Origin: BS750m-G57 sp964607575
GTDB taxonomy: Bacteria; Planctomycetota; Phycisphaerae; SM23-33
Assembly (NCBI GenBank): GCA_964607575.1
Contig: CAZSLS010000002.1
Location: 1-64,000 of the forward strand
Length of the DNA: 64,000 bases
Direction: 5' to 3'
A program made the translations under genes and the position numbers. The notes beneath the pieces are model-generated. The model was not told the DNA's origin. It saw only the letters and a list, made by a program, of their open reading frames with translations, and did no database searches. Position 1 is the stretch's first letter, and the number at the start of each line of letters is the position of its first letter. Of the stretch, positions 36,620-44,537 are shown piece by piece.

Positions 36620-37627
36620 ATGAGATTGCGAATTGTTGGTCGAATCTGTGTTGTCGCCGCCGTGCTGGCCGCACTTGCGGGCGGATATATGGCTGCCGGC
36701 GGACCGGAGGCGAATCGCAAGACGCCCCCCGGCGAATCGCTTTACACCAGGCTGCAGCGGACGTCGGTCGAGATCCTGATCGACGGGCGGATGAGCGGCT
36801 CGGGATGCTTCGTCAGTTCCGACGGTGTGATCCTGACTGCATGTCACGTGGTCAAGGACAATGGCAAGCACATCGAGATCGTCTCGCCGGTGGCCGGTCG
36901 CCTGACAGCCAAACGGATCGCGACCGACCGCGGGCACGATCTGGCGCTGCTTCGCGTAGTCGGTAGGAAACGAAAATACCCGTATCGCGAGGTAGCCCCC
37001 CGCATACCGGATGCGTTATCGGAAGTAACGCTCTTCTGCTCGCCGATGTGGCGTCACGGTCTGGTACTCAAGGGTTCGGTGGCCAGGGAAGCACCGTCGT
37101 ACTGCTGGCAGACGGCGCTTAACTGCTACGTTCGATGCATCTACATAGACGGTGCCTCGCCGGTCGGATCGTCCGGCGGATGCTGGACCGACTCGCGCGG
37201 GCGGATCGTGGGCGTCCAGAGCGGGTACCTCAACAACACCGACAAGTCGCCGGTGGGCATCGCCTTCGCGGCGCCGCCAGATGCGATAGCAAAGCTGCTG
37301 GCTGACAAGGGCGACCGTGAGGTGGCCACGATAGGCGCGGCGATAGAAGAACTCTGGACCCAAAGCCAGGGATTCATCGCCCGCCTTCCAAAGGGCACGC
37401 AAGGTATTGTCACGCCGCGCATAGACAAGGGCGGACCGCTGGACAGGGCGGGCATGACACACGAGACGCTGATCCTGGAAATCGACGGAAAATCGGTGAC
37501 ATATCTCGATGAGTTTCTGAAGATCATACAATCGAAGAAACCCGGCGATCAGGTCACGCTGAAGGTGATCGAACCGATCGGTAAACCGCCTCGAGAGGTC
37601 AAAATCCGCCTGGCGAAGGTCAAGTGA
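36620..37627 (+). CDS. Trypsin-like serine protease with PDZ domain (HtrA/Do-like)
   Basis: A 335-residue exported protease. The signal peptide or anchor (MRLRIVGRICVVAAVLAAL) is followed by a chymotrypsin-fold domain with catalytic H76 (TACHVV), D107 (GHDLALL) and S185 (GSSGG). A single PDZ domain (about 245-335; GIVTPRIDKGGPLDRAGM, LEIDGKSVTYL) completes the protein. HtrA-type enzymes degrade or chaperone misfolded envelope proteins, a plausible need next to so many exported propeller proteins. The body has unusually many cysteines for the family (CWQTALNCYVRC, GGCW), suggesting disulfides. GGAG lies 8 bases before ATG 36620. Confidence 0.85.
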   Translation: MRLRIVGRICVVAAVLAALAGGYMAAGGPEANRKTPPGESLYTRLQRTSVEILIDGRMSGSGCFVSSDGVILTACHVVKDNGKHIEIVSPVAGRLTAKRIATDRGHDLALLRVVGRKRKYPYREVAPRIPDALSEVTLFCSPMWRHGLVLKGSVAREAPSYCWQTALNCYVRCIYIDGASPVGSSGGCWTDSRGRIVGVQSGYLNNTDKSPVGIAFAAPPDAIAKLLADKGDREVATIGAAIEELWTQSQGFIARLPKGTQGIVTPRIDKGGPLDRAGMTHETLILEIDGKSVTYLDEFLKIIQSKKPGDQVTLKVIEPIGKPPREVKIRLAKVK

Positions 37628-37719
37628 CGGATCGCCCGGTATCAGAGACTGATAAGATCCAGCCGCGAAATAGCCGATTGTGTTATTAACCCAGCTCCCT
37701 TCCAGCGAGCACAGTCAAC

Positions 37720-38322
37720 ATGATCAAACGCACCTTCGACATACTGGTCTCGATCCTGATCCTTATCTTTCTACTGGTGCCGATGCTCTTGGTTGCCCTG
37801 ATGATTCGCCTCGGGTCGCCGGGCAATCCTATCTTCGCCCAGCGGCGGGCGGGGAAGGGCGGAAAGGGATTTACCATACTGAAATTTCGCACCATGCGCA
37901 TCGACGCCGATCCGTACGGTAGTTCTCCGCATTCCGGCGAGGACCCCAGGCTCACGCGGTTGGGCAGGTTTCTCCGCGAAACGAGCCTCGACGAACTGCC
38001 ACAGGTGTTCAACGTGATCGTCGGCCAGATGAGCCTCGTCGGCCCGAGACCGCTGTACGAGCGTCATGCCGCCCAGTGGAATCCGCACCAGCGCCGGCGT
38101 CTGGAGGTCCTCCCGGGAGTCACCGGATACGCCCAGGCCTACGGGCGGGGTCAACTTACTATCGAAGAGAAGATTGAAATGGACGTCCACTATGTGGATA
38201 ATCGTAGTTTCTGGTTCGATCTGCGAATCATTCTGCGAACGGCTGGCAATATCTTTCGCCGCAGGGGCGAAGTTTACGAGAAGCAGTACAGTAGTGACAG
38301 GGAGTACGAGAACGATCGCTAG
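37720..38322 (+). CDS. Bacterial sugar transferase (polyprenyl-phosphate phosphoglycosyltransferase)
   Basis: This 200-residue protein has the minimal PglC/WcaJ-type core: an N-terminal membrane helix (ILVSILILIFLLVPMLLVAL), then FAQRRAGKGGKGFTILKFRT, the LRETSLDELPQ block, MSLVGPRP and LPGVTGYAQ. It would transfer a sugar phosphate from a UDP-sugar to undecaprenyl phosphate, the first step in making a capsule, O-antigen or glycoprotein glycan. It heads a compact group with an ATP-grasp gene (start overlapping its end) and a HAD gene. No glycosyltransferase or flippase genes are nearby, so the glycan locus may be scattered. Confidence 0.9.
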   Translation: MIKRTFDILVSILILIFLLVPMLLVALMIRLGSPGNPIFAQRRAGKGGKGFTILKFRTMRIDADPYGSSPHSGEDPRLTRLGRFLRETSLDELPQVFNVIVGQMSLVGPRPLYERHAAQWNPHQRRRLEVLPGVTGYAQAYGRGQLTIEEKIEMDVHYVDNRSFWFDLRIILRTAGNIFRRRGEVYEKQYSSDREYENDR

Positions 38323-39331
38323 ACAAGAGGTCAATATCCTGTTCACGTGTGCCGGACGCCGCGTGGCGCTGATGGAAGCATTTCGAAAGGCCATCGCGAG
38401 TCTCGGTCTGAAAGGCAAGCTGATCGCCGCGGACCTTTCTGCCGCTTCACCGGCATGTCACGTAGCCGACGCCGCGGAAATCGTCCCGCGCGCCGGTTGC
38501 ATCGAGTATATCCCCGGACTGCTGGATATCGTCAAGAAGTACAACATTTCGCTCGTGCTTCCCATGACGGATCTGGACATTCGCTCCCTTGCCCGCCAGC
38601 GGGCGAAATTCGACGCGGTCGGTTGCTCGGTCATGATCGGTAGCGAAGAGTCGATCAAACTCTGCCGCGACAAAGCCGCATTCCAGGACGTTCTTTCATC
38701 GGCCGGACTGGCAACCATAAGGACCATGACCCTCGAAGATTTCCGCGCGGACCAGTTCTACCCGTGCTTTGTCAAGCCGCTGAGGGGCTCGGCTTCGGTC
38801 GGTACCGGCGTAATAAACAACGATAAAGAACTCAAGGCACACGTCGCCACTTTCGGAGAACTGCTGGTTGTCCAGGAATACGTCCCCGGTCAGGAGTTCA
38901 CGGTGGATGTTTTCCGAGGCCGCGACGGAACCGTCCACTGCATCGTACCGCGCCTTCGGATGGTCGTTCGCAGCGGAGAGGTCGAAAAGGGCATCACCAT
39001 CAGGGACAAGCGAGTCATGGAAGACTCCGCTAAACTCGCCGGTCTGCTCGGTGACCTATGGGGCGTTTTCTGCTGCCAGTGCAAAATCGAGACCGGCGGG
39101 CGACCGCGCTTCTTCGAGGTCAATCCACGCTTCGGTGGCGGATCGCCGCTGTCGATAGCCGCCGGAGCAAACCTGCCACGCTACGTCCTGCAGGAAATCC
39201 TGGGCAAACCGATCGACAAGGATATCGATTTCCAGGAGAATATGATGATGCTGCGATACGATCAGGCCGTCTTCACCGTGGAGAAGAACCCCGAATCTCT
39301 ACCGGGTTTCGACTCGCCAATTTCAAAATAG
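38294..39331 (+). CDS. ATP-grasp ligase (carbamoyl-phosphate-synthase-like)
   Basis: A 345-residue protein with the ATP-grasp layout: N-terminal nucleotide-binding-like fold (VNILFTCAGRRVALMEAFRK), central ATP-binding lobe (PCFVKPLRGSASVGTGV, VVQEYVPGQEFTVDVF) and the magnesium-binding FFEVNPRFGGGSPLS. Such enzymes join a carboxylate to an amine through an acyl phosphate. In polysaccharide clusters they often amidate or aminoacylate sugars. The start is taken as GTG 38294, which overlaps the sugar transferase by 29 bases and implies translational coupling; no strong ribosome-binding site is seen, and the next in-frame Met lies inside the fold. Confidence 0.8.
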   Translation: MTGSTRTIARQEVNILFTCAGRRVALMEAFRKAIASLGLKGKLIAADLSAASPACHVADAAEIVPRAGCIEYIPGLLDIVKKYNISLVLPMTDLDIRSLARQRAKFDAVGCSVMIGSEESIKLCRDKAAFQDVLSSAGLATIRTMTLEDFRADQFYPCFVKPLRGSASVGTGVINNDKELKAHVATFGELLVVQEYVPGQEFTVDVFRGRDGTVHCIVPRLRMVVRSGEVEKGITIRDKRVMEDSAKLAGLLGDLWGVFCCQCKIETGGRPRFFEVNPRFGGGSPLSIAAGANLPRYVLQEILGKPIDKDIDFQENMMMLRYDQAVFTVEKNPESLPGFDSPISK

Positions 39332-39356
39332 CCGCCCCACCGCCTTACCATATAAC

Positions 39357-40046
39357 ATGCCAGGCAATCCGGCGAGAAACCATGCCGTCGTCTTCGACCT
39401 CGACGATACGCTCTATGCCGAACGCGACTACGTCCTTAGCGGTTACGGGGCTGTAGCTGAGCATTTGAGCGACAACCCCGCCCGCGCCGACGAGTTGTGC
39501 AGGTGGCTCTGGGAGCGTTTTCTCGGCGGACAGTCTACCGGCGCATTCGACGCGCTCAACGGGAATTTCTCACTGGGTCTGGGAGAGCGGCAAGTCGTCG
39601 AACTCGTGGAGGTCTACCGGAATCACCGCCCGCGTATCGCCCCGCGCCAGGGCGTACCGCGCCTCCTGGAAAAACTTCAACGCATCCGCATGCTGGGGAT
39701 CATCTCCGACGGTTTCCTTCCGGCACAGAAGCTCAAGCTCGACGCGCTTGGTATTGCGGGGTATTTCGACGCGGTCATCTTCACCGAGGCGCTCGGGCGG
39801 GACTCGTGGAAGCCCTCGCCGGTCGGCTTCGAAGCTCTCTGCGGACAACTGCAACTCGACGCCGACCACTGCACGTACGTCGCGGACAATCCATCGAAGG
39901 ACTTCGCGGCGCCCAACGCGCTTGGATGGCGAACGATCCAATTGCTCCTGGACGGGCAGATCCACTCCCACAAACCCGCTCCCGGGGGGGGTGAAGCTCA
40001 ACTGGTCGTCAACTCGATCGATGAATTGGACGGCGCGGTCACATGA
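39357..40046 (+). CDS. HAD-superfamily hydrolase
   Basis: This 229-residue cytoplasmic enzyme has all four HAD motifs: nucleophile D14 and acid D16 in FDLDDTLY, ISDG, the Lys of SWKPSP, and VADNPSKDF. A helical cap lies at about residues 20-95. It is probably a phosphatase for a small phosphorylated metabolite. It follows the ATP-grasp gene by 25 bases, and this ATP-grasp/HAD pairing beside a sugar transferase suggests a role in making a modified sugar or its amide donor. Its end is only 6 bases from the end of the convergent zinc-finger gene. Confidence 0.85.
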   Translation: MPGNPARNHAVVFDLDDTLYAERDYVLSGYGAVAEHLSDNPARADELCRWLWERFLGGQSTGAFDALNGNFSLGLGERQVVELVEVYRNHRPRIAPRQGVPRLLEKLQRIRMLGIISDGFLPAQKLKLDALGIAGYFDAVIFTEALGRDSWKPSPVGFEALCGQLQLDADHCTYVADNPSKDFAAPNALGWRTIQLLLDGQIHSHKPAPGGGEAQLVVNSIDELDGAVT

Positions 40047-40052
40047 CGCCCA

Positions 40053-41558
40053 TCAGTCGCGCAGCCGACGTGTCGAGGACGGAGGCCTCCTCGAGGGCCT
40101 CGAACTTGCCTTGCGGCGCGGCGTGTCGGTCCCGAACGGGGATACCGCTTTACCCGCGGTGCAGTGCGTACACATGGCGGTTTTCGCTCCCCTGCAGGTA
40201 CTGCACGTCCCGGACCCGCCCCTACCGTTGCAATATGGACAGACGGAGGTCCCCCTCAACTCGGCTTTCTGCTTGCTGCAAGTGGAACACGGGCCCGAAC
40301 GCGACGAGCCGTATCGCGAGCGATGCATTATACCACTACCACTGCACGTGCGACATTTCGAGTATTTCTTGTAGTAAACACCGCCGCGCCGCACCTTCCC
40401 GCTGGCAACCTTACCGCGACCCGAGCAGCGCGAACATTTGAGACGCCACGTGCCCCCGCACGAGCGACACTTGCCCCGCCCGGCGCCCTTACAGTAATGG
40501 CATTTGCGCAATCCGGTGGCCTGACCGTTGGTTGTGCAGCCCTTACAGGGCATCTTCCCGGTTCCAAAACAATACGAACATACCAGCGGGTCCACATTCC
40601 CCAACTTGGCGAGGTCCGACTTGATCTGGGACAAGCTGAGCTTCAACGCTGCGGACATGACGTCAGCTCCGGTATGCAATTTCAGCGTACGTTCATAGTA
40701 GACTTTGGCGCGCCCGAGCATTCTGTATTTCACCACCGCCACCGGACTCTTGGACAACTCCTTGTAGTACCAGTCGCCCAGATTCTTGCAAGCATCAACG
40801 CTCTGTTCGGAGATGTCCTTGACCGCCATCGGGACAAATATCCGAAACCTCTCGTCGACATCCTCGTTGACGTACTTCATCGCTTCAACCGGATCGTTCA
40901 TCGCCGTCACCAGCATCGTCACCAGATTCGAGCGGGCATCGAGATCGTCGGGGGTTTTCTCGAGAGTCTCGATATTACCGGCGATCTTGTCCTGGACCCT
41001 GGAGAGATACGACGATGAGCGTATGTAGCCCGCAAGCCTGTTGGGATTTGGCAGCCTGTAGGCCACCATCACCACCTTGGCCTCGTTGAACAGACTCGAT
41101 GCCTTCTTCCATTGACCCTTGGCTGCACTGGCGCCGCCCGCCTCGGTCAGCGCCGCGACGGCTGCTTCGGCCAGTTGCCGTTTCTCGGTCGAAGACTTCG
41201 ACAGGGTACACCATCGGCGGTAGACGGCGGCCTTGCGGGACAGCCAATGAGCCTTCCTGCCGGGATCGGACCTTGCCAGATCGGTCAGGATACCCTGGAA
41301 CTTCCTGCAGTCATCGACGGTCCTGAGGCTCTTTATTCCGTATTGCACGGCCCGTTCCAGCAGGGCGATCTTCAATTTGCTGTTGCCCTCCGCCAGGGAG
41401 ACGGCCCCCATTAGCAGGGTGGATCGCTGGCTGTCGGTGCGTGCGTCCTTGATAATTTCCTGGACAAACGCTTCGATTTCGTCATCGGACTCCGCCGAAA
41501 GCGTTCCGGCGACCACCAGCAACGCAATGAGGACAAGTGTGATTTCTCTCAATTTCAT
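40053..41558 (-). CDS. Exported protein with DnaJ-type cysteine-rich zinc-finger domain (copy 1)
   Basis: A 501-residue protein with signal peptide MKLREITLVLIALLVVAG (cleavage near LSA). Residues 25-330 are helical and TPR-like (EAFVQEIIKDARTDSQRS, KNLGDWYYKELSKSPVAVV). Residues 330-475 hold a run of CxxC pairs, many with the CxxCxGxG form of the DnaJ zinc finger (CSYCFGTGKMPCKGC, CHYCKGAGRGKCRSC, CPYCNGRGGSGTC). The tail is Arg/Ser/Pro-rich. DnaJ-type fingers are usually cytoplasmic; here an exported version may bind zinc or act in thiol chemistry. GGGAAAA precedes the ATG. A tandem paralogue lies 161 bases upstream on the same strand. Confidence 0.75.
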   Translation of the reverse strand: MKLREITLVLIALLVVAGTLSAESDDEIEAFVQEIIKDARTDSQRSTLLMGAVSLAEGNSKLKIALLERAVQYGIKSLRTVDDCRKFQGILTDLARSDPGRKAHWLSRKAAVYRRWCTLSKSSTEKRQLAEAAVAALTEAGGASAAKGQWKKASSLFNEAKVVMVAYRLPNPNRLAGYIRSSSYLSRVQDKIAGNIETLEKTPDDLDARSNLVTMLVTAMNDPVEAMKYVNEDVDERFRIFVPMAVKDISEQSVDACKNLGDWYYKELSKSPVAVVKYRMLGRAKVYYERTLKLHTGADVMSAALKLSLSQIKSDLAKLGNVDPLVCSYCFGTGKMPCKGCTTNGQATGLRKCHYCKGAGRGKCRSCGGTWRLKCSRCSGRGKVASGKVRRGGVYYKKYSKCRTCSGSGIMHRSRYGSSRSGPCSTCSKQKAELRGTSVCPYCNGRGGSGTCSTCRGAKTAMCTHCTAGKAVSPFGTDTPRRKASSRPSRRPPSSTRRLRD

Positions 41559-41719
41559 CTGTAGTTTTCCCTTGCCCGTCGCAAGAGGGGCAGGCAAGTG
41601 ATCCGAGGCGACTACCTCCGACCACGAGTAGCACTTGGAATTGTATACCACGGGAGGGGCGAACAGCAACCTTTTTGCAGTTGATCGAGATGCGGGACCC
41701 GGACTGTACACCGCTGGTC

Positions 41720-43120
41720 TTACGGGCAATTCGTGCAGCGCAGAGTCTTCTCCCCGTCGCATTTCGAGCACGCCTTGGATCCCCCGCCACCCTCGCAATC
41801 AGTGCAGGTATCGCTTCCTTTGGGGCGATGATAGCTGCAATTCGAACACGTACCGGAACGATAGCGTTTGTACCTGACGCTATAGTGAATATTGCCCCTT
41901 CCCGAGCAGGGCGAACAAGTCCTCGATGAACGCTGCTTACCGTAGTAGGTTTTCACCATCACGTACACGACGCCCCTACCGCCACAGGTCTTGCACTTGA
42001 GACCGTATTTCCCGTTGCAACTGGCGCACTTCATCCGCCCGGTACTCTTGCACTTGGCACACTGTAGTTTTCCGGTACTCTTACCGCCGACCATGCATGG
42101 CGAACAGTCCGTCTTACCGGCCGCAAAACAGTACACGCATATCAAAGGATCGACCTTGCGCAGCTTGGCCAGTTCAGCTTCGATCTGAGAGATCTGGTGT
42201 TTCATCGCCGCGCTTGCGATGTCGGACTTGTCGTGAAGCGACAGTGCCTGCTGGTGGTAGGCCCTGGCCTTGCTCAACATCTTGTACTTGACCAGCGAGA
42301 CCATACTTTTCGACAGTTCCTTGTAGTACCAGTCGCCCAGGCTCTTGCAGCCTTCAAACGGTACTTCGGAAATACTTTTTGCCGCCAGGGGAACGTATGC
42401 CTGGTATTTCTGGTCGACGTCGTCGTTGATGTACTTGGCTGCGCTAACCGGATCGTCGAGCGTAACCAGGAGCGTCTTGACAAGATTCGACCGCAGATCG
42501 GCATCATCGGGTGTTTTGGCCAGTGTCGCGGTGTATTTGGCGGCCTGTTCCTGGGCCTTGCTGAGACTGGCAACGGTACGCAGGCGAATCGACAGGTTGC
42601 TCTTCACAAGCTGCTTGTAGAGAATCGCGGCAGATCTGGCGTCGCTGTAGGCGGACATGGACGTTTTCCAGTCGCCCTTTACCGCGGCGCTGTGCCCGGC
42701 CCGTACGAGCAGGGCAACGATCTTAGCCCCAATCTGGTCCTTCTCGTCCCTGGATTTTGTCAGGGTGTAAATGCGACGATATATCAGCGCCTGCTGAGAG
42801 AGCCAGTGTGATTCCCTCTCGGGTACCTTTTCGGCAAGTATGCCCACCGCCTTCTCGATCCTGCTGCACTCATCGGCAGTCCGAAGGCTCTTCATCCCGT
42901 ACTCGACGGATTTTTCCAACAGAGCGATCTGCAGCTTCTTGTTGCCTTCGGTCAGAGAAACCGCTTCCATGAGCTTGAGCGACCGCTGGCTGTCGGTGCG
43001 CGCGCCCTGGATGATCTCTTTGATGAAATCTTCGGTCTCGTTACCGCACAGCAACCCCGCGAAAAAACCCACGACCGCCAGAGTAACTACGACCCGTGAT
43101 TTGACTGCTCTAGATTGCAT
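41720..43120 (-). CDS. Exported protein with DnaJ-type cysteine-rich zinc-finger domain (copy 2)
   Basis: A 466-residue paralogue of the next gene with the same layout. A signal peptide (VVVTLAVVGFFAGLLCG) is followed by a helical domain (EDFIKEIIQGARTDSQRS, CKSLGDWYYKELSKSMVS) and a C-terminal CxxC array (CVYCFAAGKTDCSPC, CAKCKSTGRMKCASC, CSKCDGEKTLRCTNC). It lacks the Arg-rich tail of its sister. Conserved blocks such as ARTDSQRS and GDWYYKELSKS show descent by duplication, now well diverged. A palindrome AGGTTA-CAAA-TAACCT (43159-43174) lies in the otherwise featureless 43121-43371 upstream spacer and may be an operator. Confidence 0.75.
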   Translation of the reverse strand: MQSRAVKSRVVVTLAVVGFFAGLLCGNETEDFIKEIIQGARTDSQRSLKLMEAVSLTEGNKKLQIALLEKSVEYGMKSLRTADECSRIEKAVGILAEKVPERESHWLSQQALIYRRIYTLTKSRDEKDQIGAKIVALLVRAGHSAAVKGDWKTSMSAYSDARSAAILYKQLVKSNLSIRLRTVASLSKAQEQAAKYTATLAKTPDDADLRSNLVKTLLVTLDDPVSAAKYINDDVDQKYQAYVPLAAKSISEVPFEGCKSLGDWYYKELSKSMVSLVKYKMLSKARAYHQQALSLHDKSDIASAAMKHQISQIEAELAKLRKVDPLICVYCFAAGKTDCSPCMVGGKSTGKLQCAKCKSTGRMKCASCNGKYGLKCKTCGGRGVVYVMVKTYYGKQRSSRTCSPCSGRGNIHYSVRYKRYRSGTCSNCSYHRPKGSDTCTDCEGGGGSKACSKCDGEKTLRCTNCP

Positions 43121-43371
43121 ATCGCCACATTCTTATTTATACGCACAGCACACCGGGAAGGTTACAAATAACCTCACCGACCACGATCATATCCTGAAAG
43201 TCACAGTAATTCGCAGGATTCAACCCACAAGTCTATACCATACCATACGTTCGTTTAGAACGCATATCAAGCGACTTTGTTGCAAAACAACAAGGGCGCC
43301 ATCCAGACCTCAAACGCTCAGCATACCTATCAGACGCCTCGTTTGCCAGTTTGGTTCCCCGGAAATATCGT

Positions 43372-44403
43372 TCAGGCTTCTTTTGCGAAGAATTCCCCGA
43401 TCGCAGCCACCAGGGTATCGATGTTTTCGCCGGTAACGTCCAGATGGGTCACGATGCGAATCATCGGTCCCCCGAGCATTTTCCCGCCGAGGATCAGAAT
43501 GTCCCGCTCGGCGAGAAAGCCCACCAGGCGGTCCACTACGTCGTGAGACATTGACGCGAACACCATGTTTGTCTGGACGGCGTCGTGATCGACAGATATT
43601 CCGTCGATGTCGCTCAAACCCTCAGCCAGTCTGGCGGCGTTGGCATGATCTTCGGCGAGACGCTCGACGTGCTGCTGAAGTGCGATGATACCGGCCGCGG
43701 CCAATATACCCGCCTGACGCATACCGCCCCCAAGCACTTTCCGCCATCTGCGAGCCTCCTTGGCAAGCGGTTTGGTCGTACACAGCAGCGAACCGACCGG
43801 GGCGCCGAGCCCTTTCGACAGGCAGATCGAGACCGAGTCGAAGTGGCGTGCAATGTCGGCAACCGGGGCGGCAAGTTTGACCGCCGCGTTGAACACCCGC
43901 GCCCCGTCGAGGTGTATCGCCAGTCCGCGGTCCCGCGTGAAGGCTTCGGCCCGGGCGAGATACTCCATCGGCAGCGCGATCCCCCTGTGCGTGTTCTCGA
44001 GGCAGAGCAGTCGCGTGCGCGCGAAATGGAAATCGTCGGGCTTGACGACATGGGCAACCTTGTCGAGGTCCAGCGTACCGTCGGGCTCGAATCCCAGCGG
44101 TTGTGGCTGGATGCTTCCCAGTACAGCCGCCCCACCGCCTTCGTATTTATAGGTGTGAGCGTGCTGTCCGACGATGTACTCATCGCCCCTCTGGCAGTGC
44201 GCCAGTACGCCGATAAGGTTGCTCTGCGTACCGCTGGGCGCGAAGACGGCGGCTTCTTTGCCCAGCATCTCAGCCGCCAGAGATTCCAGGCGGTTGACCG
44301 TCGGGTCTTCGCCGTAAACGTCGTCGCCAACTTCAGCCCGGGCCATCGCATCTCGCATCGCCGCGGTGGGCTTGGTTACCGTGTCGCTTCGCAGATCAAT
44401 CAT
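43372..44403 (-). CDS. ltaE: Low-specificity L-threonine aldolase
   Basis: This 343-residue PLP enzyme starts MIDLRSDTVTKPTAAM and has the family blocks GDDVYGEDPTV, PSGTQSNL, LENTHRG, HLDGARVFNAAV and the Schiff-base lysine K197 in LSKGLGAP. It cleaves threonine or allo-threonine to glycine and acetaldehyde, in the cytoplasm; glycine could feed one-carbon metabolism. The start at 44403 is the conserved family start, although no ribosome-binding site is visible. A dispersed repeat begins 8 bases upstream, and the frame is open through that repeat to 44505. Confidence 0.92.
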   Translation of the reverse strand: MIDLRSDTVTKPTAAMRDAMARAEVGDDVYGEDPTVNRLESLAAEMLGKEAAVFAPSGTQSNLIGVLAHCQRGDEYIVGQHAHTYKYEGGGAAVLGSIQPQPLGFEPDGTLDLDKVAHVVKPDDFHFARTRLLCLENTHRGIALPMEYLARAEAFTRDRGLAIHLDGARVFNAAVKLAAPVADIARHFDSVSICLSKGLGAPVGSLLCTTKPLAKEARRWRKVLGGGMRQAGILAAAGIIALQQHVERLAEDHANAARLAEGLSDIDGISVDHDAVQTNMVFASMSHDVVDRLVGFLAERDILILGGKMLGGPMIRIVTHLDVTGENIDTLVAAIGEFFAKEA

Positions 44404-44410
44404 TGTTTTT

Positions 44411-44525
44411 TTAGCCACGGATGAACACGGATAAACGGCAGGATTTTTTGTAACGGCAACGACCGGCATGTCGTAGCCCTTACAAAGAATCTTATCCGTG
44501 TTCATCCGTGTTCATCCGTGGCTAA
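44411..44525. repeat. Dispersed palindromic repeat (ATCCGTGTTC type)
   Basis: The left arm TTAGCCACGGATGAACACGG (continuing ATAA, 44411-44434) is complementary to the right arm at 44492-44525, which holds three ATCCGTG units separated by TTC and ends GTGGCTAA. The 57-base centre is unrelated. This matches, from memory, a GGATGAACACGGAT repeat seen in many environmental bacterial genomes. It separates two minus-strand genes and could form a cruciform or an RNA hairpin. Confidence 0.7.
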
Positions 44526-44537
44526 TCCTTTTGAGAG

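Noticed and set aside
36419..36937. N-terminal extension of the methyltransferase-PQQ fusion
   Set aside because: Overlaps the divergent protease gene, Arg/His-rich shadow sequence; the signal peptide at 36418 with GGAG upstream is the clear start.
44411..44525. CRISPR array
   Set aside because: The ATCCGTG units are short, directly adjacent and palindromic as a whole, without regular spacers or cas genes.
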